From positions 558,001 through 622,000 of the forward strand of contig NZ_FMUH01000001.1 of the NCBI RefSeq assembly GCF_900101025.1: a stretch of 64,000 nucleotides of DNA. The letters run 5' to 3'. The DNA is from Klenkia marina. GTDB lineage: Bacteria > Actinomycetota > Actinomycetes > Mycobacteriales > Geodermatophilaceae. Both the position numbers and the translations under genes were made by a program. Position 1 is the stretch's first letter. Every line of letters starts with the position of its first letter. The notes below the pieces were generated by a model. The model was not told the DNA's origin. It ran no database searches and worked only from the letters and a program-made list of their open reading frames with translations. Below, piece by piece: positions 1-9,036 of this stretch.

Positions 1-553
1 TGGCGATGTAGGGCAGGTCGCGGTAGCGCTCGGCGTAGTCCAGGCCGTAGCCGACGACGAACTCGTTGGGGATCTCGAAGCCGACGTACTTCACCGGCAC
101 GTCGACCTTCACCGCGTCGGGCTTGCGCAGCAGGGCGCACACCTCGAGGGACTCAGGGCCGCGCGAGCCCAGGTTCTTGAGCAGCCACGACAGGGTCAGG
201 CCCGAGTCGATGATGTCCTCGAGCACCAGCACGTGCTTGCCGGTGATGTCGCGGTCGAGGTCCTTGAGGATGCGCACGATGCCCGAGGAGCTGGTGGCCG
301 ACCCGTAGGAGGAGACGGCCATGAACTCCATCTGGGTGGGCAGCTGCAGCGCCCGGGCGAAGTCGCTCATGAACAGCACCGCACCCTTGAGGACGCCGAC
401 CAGCAGCACCTCGCGGCCGGCGTAGTCGACGGCGATGCGGTCGGCCAGCTCGCGGATCTTGTCGTCGATCTGCTCGGTCGTCAGCAGCACGTGGTCGATG
501 TCGGGGCCGTAGCCGTGGTCCGGGCCCAGGGGGCCGACGGGTGCGTCGCTCAC
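1..553 (-). CDS. hpt: Hypoxanthine phosphoribosyltransferase (3' end cut by window)
   Basis: This cytosolic purine-salvage enzyme transfers PRPP ribose-phosphate to hypoxanthine or guanine, giving IMP or GMP. About 184 residues are visible from a GTG start at 553. The PRPP-binding signature [14 protein letters not shown] lies near residues 110-123, and the reading runs on through RDLPYIA to the window edge, so only a short C-terminal tail is probably missing. The start overlaps the tilS stop as GTGA, which supports translational coupling. The tilS-hpt pair is a conserved actinobacterial arrangement (usually followed by ftsH, which would lie outside this window). The family call is firm; the exact C-terminus cannot be seen. 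Confidence 0.95.
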   Translation of the reverse strand, partial: MSDAPVGPLGPDHGYGPDIDHVLLTTEQIDDKIRELADRIAVDYAGREVLLVGVLKGAVLFMSDFARALQLPTQMEFMAVSSYGSATSSSGIVRILKDLDRDITGKHVLVLEDIIDSGLTLSWLLKNLGSRGPESLEVCALLRKPDAVKVDVPVKYVGFEIPNEFVVGYGLDYAERYRDLPYIA

Positions 554-1518
554 GGGTGGGGCTCCTCGCTCGGGGGTGTGCTGCGGCGTGCCGGGGGGCC
601 TTGCAGCGCAAGCCTGCCAGACGCCCGCACGACGCCGGCACCGCCGGGGAGGTCGACCCGGCCCTGGCCCCGCCAGTGCACGACGAGGGCTTCGACGGCG
701 TGCAGATGCACCGCGGCTAGGTCGGGGACGCCGTGGGCCAGCAACCAGCCCCGCAGGGCCCGGCGGCGCACCGCGGCGGGCAGGGCAGCCAGCGCGGTGC
801 AGTCGGCCGGGTCGGGCACCGCCGCGGCCAGGGCGTCCAGGGCCTCGCAGTCCTCGCGCAGCAGGGCCGCCGTGCGGGCCAGCGAGCCGGCCACGCCGCC
901 GCCGAGGACGTCCTCCAGCAGCGGCAGCACCTCGTGCCGCAGCCGCACCCGGGTGAAGGCGGGGTCGGTGTTGTGCGGGTCGTCCCAGACCGGCAGCCCC
1001 TGGGCGGTGCACGCGGCGCGGGTGGTGGCCCGCGGCAGGTCGAGCAGGGGCCGCCACAGGTGGCCGCGCACCGGCGCCATCCCGGCCAGCGACCGGGGTC
1101 CGCTCCCCCGCCCCAGGCCCAGCAGCACGGTCTCGGCCTGGTCGTCGCGGGTGTGCCCCAGCGCGATGCGCGCCCCGTGGTCGGCCGCGGCCCGGTCCAG
1201 GACTGCGTACCGGGCCGCGCGCGCCGCCGCCTCCGGGCCGCCCGCCGTCCCCACCTCGACCCGGCGGACGACGACCGGGTGCAGACCCAGCCCGCGCAGC
1301 AGCTCCGCCGTGGACCCGGCGCGCTCGGCGGAGCCGGGCTGCAGGCCGTGGTCGACGGTCACGGCGCCGGCGGCCACCCCGGCGCGGGGGGCCTCGAAGG
1401 CCACGGCGGCGGCCAGCGCCACCGAGTCGGCACCCCCGCTGCAGGCCACCAGCACCGGGCCGGTCAGCCCGGGGCGCACGGCGGCGCGCACGGCGGCGAC
1501 GGCGGGGTCGGGGCCCAC
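550..1518 (-). CDS. tilS: tRNA(Ile)-lysidine synthetase
   Basis: TilS is an ATP-dependent ligase that attaches lysine to C34 of the CAU-anticodon tRNA-Ile, so that it reads AUA rather than AUG. The PP-loop signature SGGADS sits near residues 22-27 of the 322-residue protein, followed by the [19 protein letters not shown] stretch typical of TilS. The GTG at 1518 is chosen because the protein then begins just before the PP-loop domain. The frame stays open further upstream, but only through the metalloprotease gene. It starts 4 bases beyond the metalloprotease stop and overlaps hpt by 4 bases, so the three genes form one operon. Confidence 0.93.
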   Translation of the reverse strand: MGPDPAVAAVRAAVRPGLTGPVLVACSGGADSVALAAAVAFEAPRAGVAAGAVTVDHGLQPGSAERAGSTAELLRGLGLHPVVVRRVEVGTAGGPEAAARAARYAVLDRAAADHGARIALGHTRDDQAETVLLGLGRGSGPRSLAGMAPVRGHLWRPLLDLPRATTRAACTAQGLPVWDDPHNTDPAFTRVRLRHEVLPLLEDVLGGGVAGSLARTAALLREDCEALDALAAAVPDPADCTALAALPAAVRRRALRGWLLAHGVPDLAAVHLHAVEALVVHWRGQGRVDLPGGAGVVRASGRLALQGPPARRSTPPSEEPHP

Positions 1519-1522
1519 CGGC

Positions 1523-2596
1523 TCAGTACGGGGTGAGGACGCGGTCGACCCAGCGCTGCGGGTCGGTGAGCTCCTCCTTGCGCGGCAGCGTGCCCGGCGA
1601 CGTCCAGACGGTGTTGAACGCCTCCATGCCGACCCGGTCCACGACACCGGCGACGAAGTGCCGGCCGTCGGCGTACTGCTGCATCTTCTGCTCCAGCCCG
1701 AGCAGCCGGCGCAGCAGGCGGTCGACCGGCCCCACACCCTTGCGGCGCTGCCCGAACCGCCGCCGCAGGGTGCGCACGCTGGGCACGACGTCGGGTCCGA
1801 CGCCGTCCATGACGAACTCGGCGTGCCCCTCGACCAGGCTCATCACCGCGGTGACCCGGTCGAGCACGGCCTGCTGCGCCGGGTCGGCCACCAGCGCCAT
1901 GAGCCCGCCGGGGGCGTCGCCGTCGACGGGCTTGCCGCGCACGGCGTCGGAGAGGCTGCCCACCACCTCGCGCAGCCGGTCGCGCAGCACGGCGGGGTCG
2001 AGGTCGCTGGCCCGGACGAACTCCTGGACCTGCTTCTCCAGGTAGGTCTGCAGCCAGGGGAAGGCGGTGAACTGCAGCTGGTGGGTGACCTCGTGCAGGC
2101 ACACCCACATGCGGAAGTCGTGCGGGTCGACGCCCAGCTTCTGCTCGGCCTCGACGATGTTCGGGGCCACCAGCAGCAGCCGACCCCCGGTGCCGAACAC
2201 CTCGTACTGGCCCAGCACCTTGCTCGAGACGAACGAGAGCACCGCCCCGGCCTGGACGCCGGTGACCCGCCCGCCGACCGCCCGGGCGAGGGCGCCGGGG
2301 GTGCTGCCCGTCTTCTCCTGCAGCGCCTCGCTGATCGGGTCGAGCAGGGCGGCCATGCCCGCGGTGTTGGCGTCGACCCAGCCGGGCCGGTCGACCACCG
2401 CGGTGACCGGCGTCGGCGCCCCGGCGGCGGGGGTCAGCCCGGTGAGCGCCTCGACGTGGGCCACCGAGGCGGCCGCGCACTCGTGCAGCTCGGCGACGAC
2501 CGCCGCGGCGTCCGCGCGCGTGGTCGCCGGCCCGGGACGACCCAGCCGGCGAGCCGTGCGCCGTGCCGTCTCCCAGTCCACCAACGAGCTAGCCAT
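1523..2596 (-). CDS. Zinc-dependent metalloprotease (DUF2342 / F420-associated family)
   Basis: This 357-residue protein carries the zincin motif HEVTH at residues 168-172, within a predominantly helical sequence and with no signal peptide. It belongs to the actinobacterial family annotated as zinc-dependent metalloprotease or 'coenzyme F420 biosynthesis-associated protein' (DUF2342; the Mycobacterium tuberculosis counterpart is Rv3626c). The histidines and glutamate of the motif suggest a zinc site, but no substrate is known to me. The gene precedes tilS and hpt in the same orientation, as in mycobacteria. The ATG start at 2596 gives a normal family length. The 147 bp between it and dacB contain nothing I can assign. 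Confidence 0.88.
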   Translation of the reverse strand: MASSLVDWETARRTARRLGRPGPATTRADAAAVVAELHECAAASVAHVEALTGLTPAAGAPTPVTAVVDRPGWVDANTAGMAALLDPISEALQEKTGSTPGALARAVGGRVTGVQAGAVLSFVSSKVLGQYEVFGTGGRLLLVAPNIVEAEQKLGVDPHDFRMWVCLHEVTHQLQFTAFPWLQTYLEKQVQEFVRASDLDPAVLRDRLREVVGSLSDAVRGKPVDGDAPGGLMALVADPAQQAVLDRVTAVMSLVEGHAEFVMDGVGPDVVPSVRTLRRRFGQRRKGVGPVDRLLRRLLGLEQKMQQYADGRHFVAGVVDRVGMEAFNTVWTSPGTLPRKEELTDPQRWVDRVLTPY

Positions 2597-2743
2597 GGGG
2601 ACGAAGGTAACCGCGGGACCGCACCACGGTGCGGGGTCGTGAGGAGTGGGGCCCGGAGGGTCCCGCGACCGAACGACGGACGCGCTCGTCGCCCCCGGGG
2701 GACGGCTCCTGGCCGCGGTGCGATCCGGAGGATCGCCATGTGC

Positions 2744-4222
2744 TCAGCACCCGCAGCTGGCCATGGCCTGGGCGACGGCGTCGAGGGCGGTCTCGGCGGC
2801 GGTGACGTCGCCGGGGGTGCCGTCGGCGAGCAGGGCGAAGGCCAGCAGGCGGCCGTCGGCGCTGACGACGAGCCCGGCCAGCGCACTGGTGGTGGACAGC
2901 GTGCCGGTCTTGGCGCGCACGGCCCCGGGTGCGGTCGCGGGGTCGGCGTCCCCGCGGTCGGCCAGCGTGCCGGTGTAGCCGGCGATCGGCAGCCCGGACA
3001 GCAGCGCACCGGCGGCGGGCAGCGTGCCGTCGGCGGCGGCCTGCAGCACGTCGACGAGCAACCGGGCGGGGATGCGGTCGGCGGCGGACAACCCGCTGCC
3101 GTCGGAGAGGGCGAGCCCCGTGGTGGTGAACCCGGCGGCGGTGACGGCCGCGGTGACCGCCGCGGCGGCGCCGGTGAAGCTGGCCTCGCGGCCGGTGGCC
3201 AGGGCGACGTGCCGGGCGAGCACCTCGGCGAGCAGGTTGTCCGAGGCGGTGAGCGCCTGCTCGACCAGCCGTTCCACCGGCGCGGACCGCACGCTGCCCA
3301 GCACCTGCGCGCCGGCGGGCGCCGTCCCCAGGCCCACCGGGGCGCCGGGCACGCCGAGCGCGGCGGCGAGGGCCCCGCCGGCGTCGGTGCCGGGCTGCCC
3401 GCTGCGCTGGGTGGTGCCGGGGGCGACCCGGGCGCCGTCGACGGCGGTGGCGGTGACCGGGGCGGCGTAGGTGGACGGGGCGTCCTCGCTGCCCCAGCCG
3501 GGCGCGGTGAGCGGGCCGGTGAACAGGGAGTTGTCCACCACCACTGAGGTGACGGCGGCACCGGCCAGCGCGGCCTGCACCTGCGCGGCGAGGTCGGCCA
3601 CGGTGGGCGCGCCGGGGTAGCTCTGCGAGGGGGCGGTGGTGGACAGCGTGGGGTCGCCGCCGCCGACCAGCACGACCTCGCCGGGGCTCGCGCCCGCGAC
3701 GACGGTGGTGGTGAAGGCGGCCTGCGGGCCCAGGGTGGTCAGCGCGGCCAGCCCGGTGAGCAGCTTGGTCGTGGAGGCCGGGGTGCCGGGGTCGGTGGCG
3801 TCGGTGTCCAGCAGCACGGTGCCGGTGGCGACGTCGACCACCTCCGCCGAGAGGCCCGTGCCCAGCGCGGGGGCGGCCAGCAGGGACGCCAGCCGGGCCT
3901 GCAGCGTGGCCGGGTCGGGCGTCGGGGCGCCCGCGGCGAGGGCGGCGAGCACCGGGCGCGGCTCGGCGAGGTCCGGGAGCACCGCATCGGGGACGGCGAC
4001 CGCGTCGCTGGGGACGGCGGCCACGGCGTCGGGCGCCGGGTCCTCGCGGGTGGCCAGCAGCACCCCGCCGGCGACCAGCGCGGCGACGACGCAGAGCGCC
4101 ACGAGCAGCTGCCACAGGCGCCGGCGCCACGGCCTCCGGGGCCGACGGGGCTGCACGGTGACCGTCGGGGCGCTCGCGATGACCCCTCCCCCGAGGCAGG
4201 TTGTGGACCCTCGACGTACCAC
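2744..4222 (-). CDS. dacB: D-alanyl-D-alanine carboxypeptidase/endopeptidase (PBP4, peptidase S13)
   Basis: This enzyme trims or cleaves peptidoglycan peptide cross-links outside the membrane. A basic N-terminus and one hydrophobic segment (about residues 38-57, counted from 4222) form a signal anchor. The serine penicillin-binding triad is complete: STTK (S150-K153), SDN (327-329) and KTG (438-440). The start is uncertain. GTG 4222 opens the frame but lies only 29 bases from the divergent ppa start and has no Shine-Dalgarno. An internal GTG at 4156 would keep the signal anchor. A strong GGGGGAGGGG lies at about 4184-4193, just before an ATC codon, which is an odd arrangement. Confidence 0.92.
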   Translation of the reverse strand: MVRRGSTTCLGGGVIASAPTVTVQPRRPRRPWRRRLWQLLVALCVVAALVAGGVLLATREDPAPDAVAAVPSDAVAVPDAVLPDLAEPRPVLAALAAGAPTPDPATLQARLASLLAAPALGTGLSAEVVDVATGTVLLDTDATDPGTPASTTKLLTGLAALTTLGPQAAFTTTVVAGASPGEVVLVGGGDPTLSTTAPSQSYPGAPTVADLAAQVQAALAGAAVTSVVVDNSLFTGPLTAPGWGSEDAPSTYAAPVTATAVDGARVAPGTTQRSGQPGTDAGGALAAALGVPGAPVGLGTAPAGAQVLGSVRSAPVERLVEQALTASDNLLAEVLARHVALATGREASFTGAAAAVTAAVTAAGFTTTGLALSDGSGLSAADRIPARLLVDVLQAAADGTLPAAGALLSGLPIAGYTGTLADRGDADPATAPGAVRAKTGTLSTTSALAGLVVSADGRLLAFALLADGTPGDVTAAETALDAVAQAMASCGC

Positions 4223-4251
4223 GGCGCCCAGGCGTGGGCCACACTACGTCG

Positions 4252-4746
4252 GTGCAGTTCGACGTGACGGTAGAGATCCCCAAGGGCCAGCGGAACAAGT
4301 ACGAGCTGGACCACGCCACTGGACGCATCCGGCTGGACCGGATGTTGTTCACCTCGACGCGGTACCCGGCGGACTACGGGTACATCGAGGCGACCCTGGG
4401 TCAGGACGGTGACCCGCTGGACGCACTCGTGCTCCTGGAGGAGCCGACCTTCCCCGGGTGCCTCATCACCTGCCGGGCCATCGGCATGTTCCGGATGACC
4501 GACGAGGCCGGTGGCGACGACAAGGTGCTGACCGTGCCGGCCACCGACCCGCGCATGGCCCACCTCAAGGACATCACCGACGTCTCCGAGTTCGACCGGC
4601 TGGAGATCCAGCACTTCTTCGAGACCTACAAGGACCTCGAGCCCGGCAAGAGCGTCGAGGGCGCCAACTGGGTCGGGCTGGCCGAGGCCGAGGCCGAGAT
4701 CAACGCCTCGTTCGAGCGCGCCAAGCAGGCCTCGAACCACCACTGA
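4252..4746 (+). CDS. ppa: Inorganic pyrophosphatase
   Basis: Family I soluble pyrophosphatase, 164 residues, which hydrolyses PPi to two phosphates and so pulls biosynthetic reactions forward. The metal-binding core [20 protein letters not shown] is clear in the first half, and the N-terminal [10 protein letters not shown] is the usual start, which selects the GTG at 4252 over the upstream extension to 4201. It is divergent from dacB, as in mycobacteria (Rv3627c/Rv3628). A strong hairpin follows the stop codon. The call is unambiguous. Confidence 0.97.
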   Translation: MQFDVTVEIPKGQRNKYELDHATGRIRLDRMLFTSTRYPADYGYIEATLGQDGDPLDALVLLEEPTFPGCLITCRAIGMFRMTDEAGGDDKVLTVPATDPRMAHLKDITDVSEFDRLEIQHFFETYKDLEPGKSVEGANWVGLAEAEAEINASFERAKQASNHH

Positions 4747-4791
4747 CCCATCCCGCCGGCCTGCGCGGGCCGATCACGCACCTGGACGACG

Positions 4792-4826
4792 GAGGGGCGC
4801 CGCACCGACCGGGTGCGGCGCCCCTC
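4792..4826. terminator. Bidirectional hairpin terminator between ppa and nitronate monooxygenase
   Basis: A perfect 15-bp inverted repeat (GAGGGGCGCCGCACC and its complement) with a 5-base loop sits between two convergent genes, 45 bases after the ppa stop and 8 bases before the stop of the next gene. It has no long T-run, as is common in high-GC actinobacteria. It could serve transcripts from both sides. Confidence 0.85.
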
Positions 4827-4833
4827 TGCGGTC

Positions 4834-5808
4834 TCAGACGGTGACGGGGGCGACGAAGGCGGCGTCCAGGGCCGCCTTGGCCTCGGCGTACTCCCGGCCC
4901 AGCCGCGCGATCAGCTCGGCGGCGGGCACCACGGCGTCGACCACGCCGATGCCCTGGCCCGAGCCCCAGACGTCGCGCCATGCCTTCGCGCCGCCGTCAG
5001 AGCCGAAGCTCATGGCGCTCGGGTCGCTCGTGGGCAGGTCGGTCGGGTCCAGGCCCGCGGCCACGATGGAGCCGGCCAGGTAGTTGCCGTGCACGCCGGT
5101 GAACAGGTTGCTGTAGACGATGTCGGACGCGGAGCTGTCCACGACCATCTGCTTGTAGCCCTCGGCGGCCTGCGCCTCGGCGGTGGCCAGGAAGGCGGAG
5201 CCGATGTAGGCGAGGTCGGCGCCGGCGGCCTGGGCGGCCAGCACCGAGCTGCCGTGCGCGATGGCCCCGGACAGGGCCAGCGGGCCGTCGAACCAGCGGC
5301 GGATCTCCCGCACGAGGGCGAAGGGCGACGTCGTCCCGGCGTGGCCGCCGGCCCCGGCGGCCACCGCGATGAGGCCGTCGGCACCCTTGTCGATCGCCTT
5401 GTGCGCGAAGCGGTCGTCGATGACGTCGTGCAGCACGATGCCGCCGTAGGAGTGCACCGCGTCGTAGACGTCCTCGCGGGCGCCCAGCGAGGTGATGACG
5501 ATCGGCACCTCGTGCTCGACGCAGAGTGCGACGTCGTGCTCGAGGCGGTCGTTGGAGCGGTGCACGATCTGGTTCACCGCGTACGGGGCGACGGTCGCGC
5601 CGGTGGCCCGGGCCGCGGCCAGCCGCTCGTCGATCTCGGTGAGCCAGTCGCCCAGCTTCTCGGCCGGGCGGGCGTTGAGGGCCGGGAAGGACCCGACGAC
5701 GCCGGCGGAGCTCTGGGCGACGACGAGGTCGGGCCCGGACACGATGAACATGGGCGAGGCGATGGCCGGGAGGCTCAGCCGCCCGCGCAGCACGTCGGGG
5801 AGGGTCAC
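4834..5808 (-). CDS. Nitronate monooxygenase-like FMN enzyme
   Basis: A 324-residue TIM-barrel flavoprotein of the nitronate monooxygenase / 2-nitropropane dioxygenase family, which oxidises alkyl nitronates (for example the toxin propionate 3-nitronate) to carbonyl compounds and nitrite. The FMN-phosphate glycine-rich stretch AAGAGGHAGT is seen near residues 170-180, followed by LSGAIAHGSSVLAAQAAGAD. The family includes FMN enzymes with unrelated substrates, so the physiological role is not fixed. The GTG start at 5808 sits 10 bases downstream of the stop of the DHPS-like gene (5819), so it may be the last gene of that operon. Confidence 0.82.
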   Translation of the reverse strand: MTLPDVLRGRLSLPAIASPMFIVSGPDLVVAQSSAGVVGSFPALNARPAEKLGDWLTEIDERLAAARATGATVAPYAVNQIVHRSNDRLEHDVALCVEHEVPIVITSLGAREDVYDAVHSYGGIVLHDVIDDRFAHKAIDKGADGLIAVAAGAGGHAGTTSPFALVREIRRWFDGPLALSGAIAHGSSVLAAQAAGADLAYIGSAFLATAEAQAAEGYKQMVVDSSASDIVYSNLFTGVHGNYLAGSIVAAGLDPTDLPTSDPSAMSFGSDGGAKAWRDVWGSGQGIGVVDAVVPAAELIARLGREYAEAKAALDAAFVAPVTV

Positions 5809-5818
5809 GCCCGGCAGG

Positions 5819-6754
5819 CTACACAGTCAGCCCTGACCGCTCGGTGGCCTCCTCGCGCTCGACGGGCAGGTCGGCCATGGCCCGCAGCACCGCCCGCACC
5901 CGCGGCACCTCGTGGGTGCGGTGGATGCCGGTGCCGCCCAGCCCGGCGAGCACGGCGAAGAAGCCCTCGGCCGTGCGCACCTCGTCCTCGAAGTAGTTGA
6001 ACCCGCTGGGCAGCGAGTGGCAGACCGGCACCCCGAGCCGGCGCAGCCGGAAGCTCTGCAGCAGCAGCACCGACTGGTGGCGCACCCGCTCGAGGGGGTC
6101 GGCCAGCCGGGCCATCCCGAAGCCGGCCCCCGGGTCGACGCTGATGCCCGCCCGCACCCCGCGGTCGCGGGCGGCGGCCACCCGGGCACCGAGCGCGTCG
6201 AACAACGCGGGGTAGGGGTCGCGGTCGACGTCGGCGTCGTCGAGCTCGCGCGGGTTGACCCCGAGCACGTGGCAGATGACCAGGGCGGCGTCGAACTCGG
6301 CGGCGAGCTCGAACATCGTGTCGTCGTCGGCGGAGCCGGTCAGGTTCAGCAGCGTCGCGCCGGCGGCCAGGGCGGCCCGGACGACGTCGGGGTGGTAGCT
6401 CTCCACCGACACCGCGACGCCGGCCGCCGCCAGCTGCTCGACCACCGGCACGAGGGTGCGGATCTGCTCCTGCGGGCCCACCCGGGCCGCGCCCTCGAAC
6501 ACCGACTCGGCGCCGACGTCCACGACGTCGGCGCCCTGCGCGGCCAGCACGACGCCACGACGGACGGCGGCCTCGACCGAGGGCGCCACGCTCTCGCGGT
6601 AGGACGAGTCCTGCGACAGGTTGACCACGCCCATGATCGCCGGCCGGGCGTCGGTGTCCAGCACGCGCTCGCCCAGCCGGAACGGCTCGACCCGGTGGCC
6701 GAGGTCCTCGGCGTGCGCGGCCGCCAGCCGGGCCAGCGCGGCGAGGTCGATCAC
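5819..6754 (-). CDS. Divergent dihydropteroate synthase-like protein
   Basis: A 311-residue protein with the pterin-binding TIM barrel of dihydropteroate synthase, whose canonical members join p-aminobenzoate to the pterin pyrophosphate in folate synthesis. The framework is recognisable: MGVVNLSQDS near residue 40, DVGAES, SVESYHPD, NLTGS and a terminal HRTHEVPRVRAVL. Several key positions differ from the consensus: the SDGG loop is absent, GGEST is GAESV, IDTY is VESY, and the late SRK motif is not evident. It may therefore be a paralogue with another activity, as proposed for mycobacterial FolP2. It overlaps the upstream reductase gene as GTGA, indicating coupling. Confidence 0.8.
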   Translation of the reverse strand: MIDLAALARLAAAHAEDLGHRVEPFRLGERVLDTDARPAIMGVVNLSQDSSYRESVAPSVEAAVRRGVVLAAQGADVVDVGAESVFEGAARVGPQEQIRTLVPVVEQLAAAGVAVSVESYHPDVVRAALAAGATLLNLTGSADDDTMFELAAEFDAALVICHVLGVNPRELDDADVDRDPYPALFDALGARVAAARDRGVRAGISVDPGAGFGMARLADPLERVRHQSVLLLQSFRLRRLGVPVCHSLPSGFNYFEDEVRTAEGFFAVLAGLGGTGIHRTHEVPRVRAVLRAMADLPVEREEATERSGLTV

Positions 6755-7485
6755 CGGTGGCCGGGCCGGGTGTACCGCGCCATGACGAAGCCCTCGGCGG
6801 TGATCAGGTGCACCAGGTCGAACCGGGCGACCTCGTCGGGGCCGTCGGTGCGGGGCGTGGTGGAGGTGCCGGCGAACATCGGCGACAGGGTGATGTCGGC
6901 CTCGTCGAGCAGGTCGGCGGCGACGACGGCCTCGAGCAGGCTCGGCCCGCCCTCGCAGACGATGCGGCGCAGCCCGCGGGTCTCCAGCGCGGCCAGCAGC
7001 GTCGCGGGCTCCAGGTCCTCGAGCACCGCGACCTCGGCGTGCTCGCGGGCGGTGGCCAGCGCCTCCGGGTCCGGCGAGGGGCCCGTGAGCACGAGCGGGC
7101 CGACGGTCGACCCGGCCCAGACCGGGAGGGACCAGGGCAGGTCGAGCGACCCCGAGACGACCGCGATGCGGGGGGCCGGCGCCTGCCCGGCCGCGGCCCG
7201 GCGGCCGGCGTCGGCGTCCTTGGCGCGCATGGGCCCGTACTCCTCGGCCCGCAGCGTCCCCGCCCCCACGAGCACGGCGTCGGCCAGCCGGCGGACGGCG
7301 TCGAACACCTCGCCGTCGACGCTGGAGGAGATCGAGCCGCTCAGGCCGTCGCGGCCCGCGGCCGCGCCGTCGAGCGTGGTCACCATCATCGCCCGCACCC
7401 ACCGGCCCTCGTCGGGCCACGGGTACGCGTCGAGCAGGTCGTCCCCCGAGACGGGGCGCGACGGGGCCGGGTGGACCAGATGCAT
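6751..7485 (-). CDS. RibD C-terminal-type reductase (Rv2671-like, pyrimidine reductase family)
   Basis: A 244-residue NADPH-dependent reductase of the RibD C-terminal/DHFR-like fold. Visible motifs are RAMMVTTLDG near the N-terminus, ADAVLVGAGTLRAE, and the NADPH-binding GLRRIVCEGGPSLL late in the protein. It lacks the deaminase half of RibD. The closest relative I recall is M. tuberculosis Rv2671, which has been reported to act as an alternative dihydrofolate reductase. Being fused by a GTGA overlap to a dihydropteroate-synthase-like gene makes a pterin or folate role plausible here too (inference). The ATG at 7485 is chosen because a good -10 box lies 7 bases upstream, suggesting a leaderless message. 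Confidence 0.82.
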   Translation of the reverse strand: MHLVHPAPSRPVSGDDLLDAYPWPDEGRWVRAMMVTTLDGAAAGRDGLSGSISSSVDGEVFDAVRRLADAVLVGAGTLRAEEYGPMRAKDADAGRRAAAGQAPAPRIAVVSGSLDLPWSLPVWAGSTVGPLVLTGPSPDPEALATAREHAEVAVLEDLEPATLLAALETRGLRRIVCEGGPSLLEAVVAADLLDEADITLSPMFAGTSTTPRTDGPDEVARFDLVHLITAEGFVMARYTRPGHR

Positions 7486-7492
7486 GCCGGCC

Positions 7493-7498
7493 AACCTA
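7493..7498 (-). promoter_or_regulatory. Candidate -10 box (TAGGTT) for a leaderless reductase transcript
   Basis: On the minus strand TAGGTT fits TANNNT and ends 7 bases before the ATG at 7485, so transcription could begin at or next to the start codon. It overlaps the last bases of arsC, which would let the reductase pair be transcribed independently of the arsenic genes. No clear -35 was identified. Confidence 0.45.
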
Positions 7499-7912
7499 AT
7501 CGCCGGTCCGCGGCTGCACCCCCAGGTCGGCGAGCAGGCCACGGATGCGGGACCCGATCTCGTCCCGGATCGGGCGGACGGCCTCGACGCCCTTGCCTGC
7601 GGGGTCGGCGAGGTCCCAGTCGAGGTAGCGCTTGCCGGGGAAGACGGGGCAGGCGTCGCCGCAACCCATGGTGATGACCACGTCGGAGGCCTGCACGGCC
7701 TCGGTGGTGAGCACCCTCGGGGTGGCGGCGGAGATGTCCACGCCCACCTCCGCCATCGCCTGCACGGCGGCCGGGTTGACCTGGTCGCCCGGCAGCGAGC
7801 CGGCGGACCGGACCTCGACGGCGTCGCCGGCCAGGTGGGCCAGCCACCCGGCGGCCATCTGGGAGCGGCCGGCGTTGTGCACGCAGACGAACAGGACGCT
7901 GGGGGCGGTCAC
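7496..7912 (-). CDS. arsC: Arsenate reductase, low-molecular-weight phosphatase type
   Basis: A 138-residue cytosolic enzyme reducing arsenate to arsenite, the form exported by Acr3. The catalytic P-loop is CVHNAGRS (Cys near residue 10), matching CX5R of LMW-phosphatase ArsC. Further cysteines lie in the MGCGDACP segment around residues 80-87, as in redox-relay forms that use thioredoxin or mycothiol/mycoredoxin. Which thiol system is used cannot be told from sequence. The GTG start overlaps the acr3 stop (GTGA). It is the third gene of the arsM-acr3-arsC operon. Confidence 0.92.
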   Translation of the reverse strand: MTAPSVLFVCVHNAGRSQMAAGWLAHLAGDAVEVRSAGSLPGDQVNPAAVQAMAEVGVDISAATPRVLTTEAVQASDVVITMGCGDACPVFPGKRYLDWDLADPAGKGVEAVRPIRDEIGSRIRGLLADLGVQPRTGD

Positions 7913-9036
7913 GGTGTCGTGCTCCTCGGGGTGGTCGGGACGGTGGGGTCGCCGGGGAACCAGCGGCGGGCGGCCCGGAGCGAGACGTAGACGAGCGCGA
8001 CGAGGACGGGCACCTCGATGAGGGGTCCGACGACGCCGGCCAGTGCTTGTCCCGAGGTCACGCCGAAGGTGCCGATGGCGACCGCGATGGCGAGCTCGAA
8101 GTTGTTGCCGGCGGCGGTGAAGGCCAGCGTGGCGGTCTTCGCGTAGCCCAGGCGCAGCCGCATGCCGAGCAGGAACGACCCGCCGAACATGAGGGCGAAG
8201 TAGGCGAGCAGGGGGACGGCGATGCGGACGACGTCCCAGGGCTGGGAAGTGATCGCCCCGCCCTGCAGCGCGAAGAGCATGACGATCGTGAACAGCAGGC
8301 CGTAGAGGGCGAGCGGCCCGATCCTGGGCAGGAACCGGCCCTCGTACCAGTCCCGGCCGCGCGTGCGCTCACCGATCGTGCGGGTGGCGAACCCGGCCAC
8401 GAGCGGGATGCCGAGGAACACCAGCACCGAGACGACGATGGCCCAGACGCTGAACTCCGCCGAGGTGGTGGACAGGCCCAGCCAGCCGGGCAGCACCTGC
8501 AGGTAGAACCAGCCCAGGGCGGCGAAGGCCAGGATCTGGAAGACCGAGTTGATCGCGACCAGGACCGCGGCGGCCTCGCGGTCACCGCAGGACAGGTCGT
8601 TCCAGATCAGGACCATCGCGATGCAGCGGGCCAGCCCCACGATGACCAGACCGGTGCGGTACTCGGGCAGGTCGGGCAGCAGCAGCCACGCCAGGGCGAA
8701 CATCAGCGCCGGGCCGAGCACCCAGTTCAGGCCGAGGGAGGCCAGCAGCAGTCTGCGGTCGCCAGTGACGCGATCGAGCTCGGAGTAGCGGACCTTCGCC
8801 AGCACCGGGTACATCATCAGCAGCAGCCCGATGGCGATCGGCAGGCTGACGTCGCCGACGGTGACCGCTTCGAGCGCGGTGTCCAGGCCCGGGACGAAGC
8901 GGCCCAGCAGCAGGCCGAGGGCCATGGCCGCGACGATCCAGACCGGGAGGAACCGGTCCAGGGTGGACAGCCGGGCCAGCACCGGGGTGTCCACGTCGGT
9001 GCCGGGTCGGACGGTCTCGGAGACGGGGTCGCTCAC
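7909..9036 (-). CDS. acr3: Arsenite efflux permease Acr3
   Basis: A 375-residue inner-membrane transporter with about ten hydrophobic segments that exports arsenite. The conserved ARCIAMVLIWNDL segment carries the essential cysteine of Acr3 proteins, and FTAAGNNFELAIAVAIG is the second family signature. It is unrelated to ArsB. The GTG start at 9036 overlaps the arsM stop (GTGA), and its own stop overlaps arsC, so all three genes should be translated from one message controlled by ArsR. Confidence 0.95.
   Translation of the reverse strand: MSDPVSETVRPGTDVDTPVLARLSTLDRFLPVWIVAAMALGLLLGRFVPGLDTALEAVTVGDVSLPIAIGLLLMMYPVLAKVRYSELDRVTGDRRLLLASLGLNWVLGPALMFALAWLLLPDLPEYRTGLVIVGLARCIAMVLIWNDLSCGDREAAAVLVAINSVFQILAFAALGWFYLQVLPGWLGLSTTSAEFSVWAIVVSVLVFLGIPLVAGFATRTIGERTRGRDWYEGRFLPRIGPLALYGLLFTIVMLFALQGGAITSQPWDVVRIAVPLLAYFALMFGGSFLLGMRLRLGYAKTATLAFTAAGNNFELAIAVAIGTFGVTSGQALAGVVGPLIEVPVLVALVYVSLRAARRWFPGDPTVPTTPRSTTP

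Noticed and set aside
233-3547. A very long plus-strand open frame (about 1100 codons) opposite hpt, tilS and dacB
   Set aside because: It runs antisense through several well-recognised genes and has the Arg/Pro/Gly-rich composition of a shadow frame in very GC-rich DNA.
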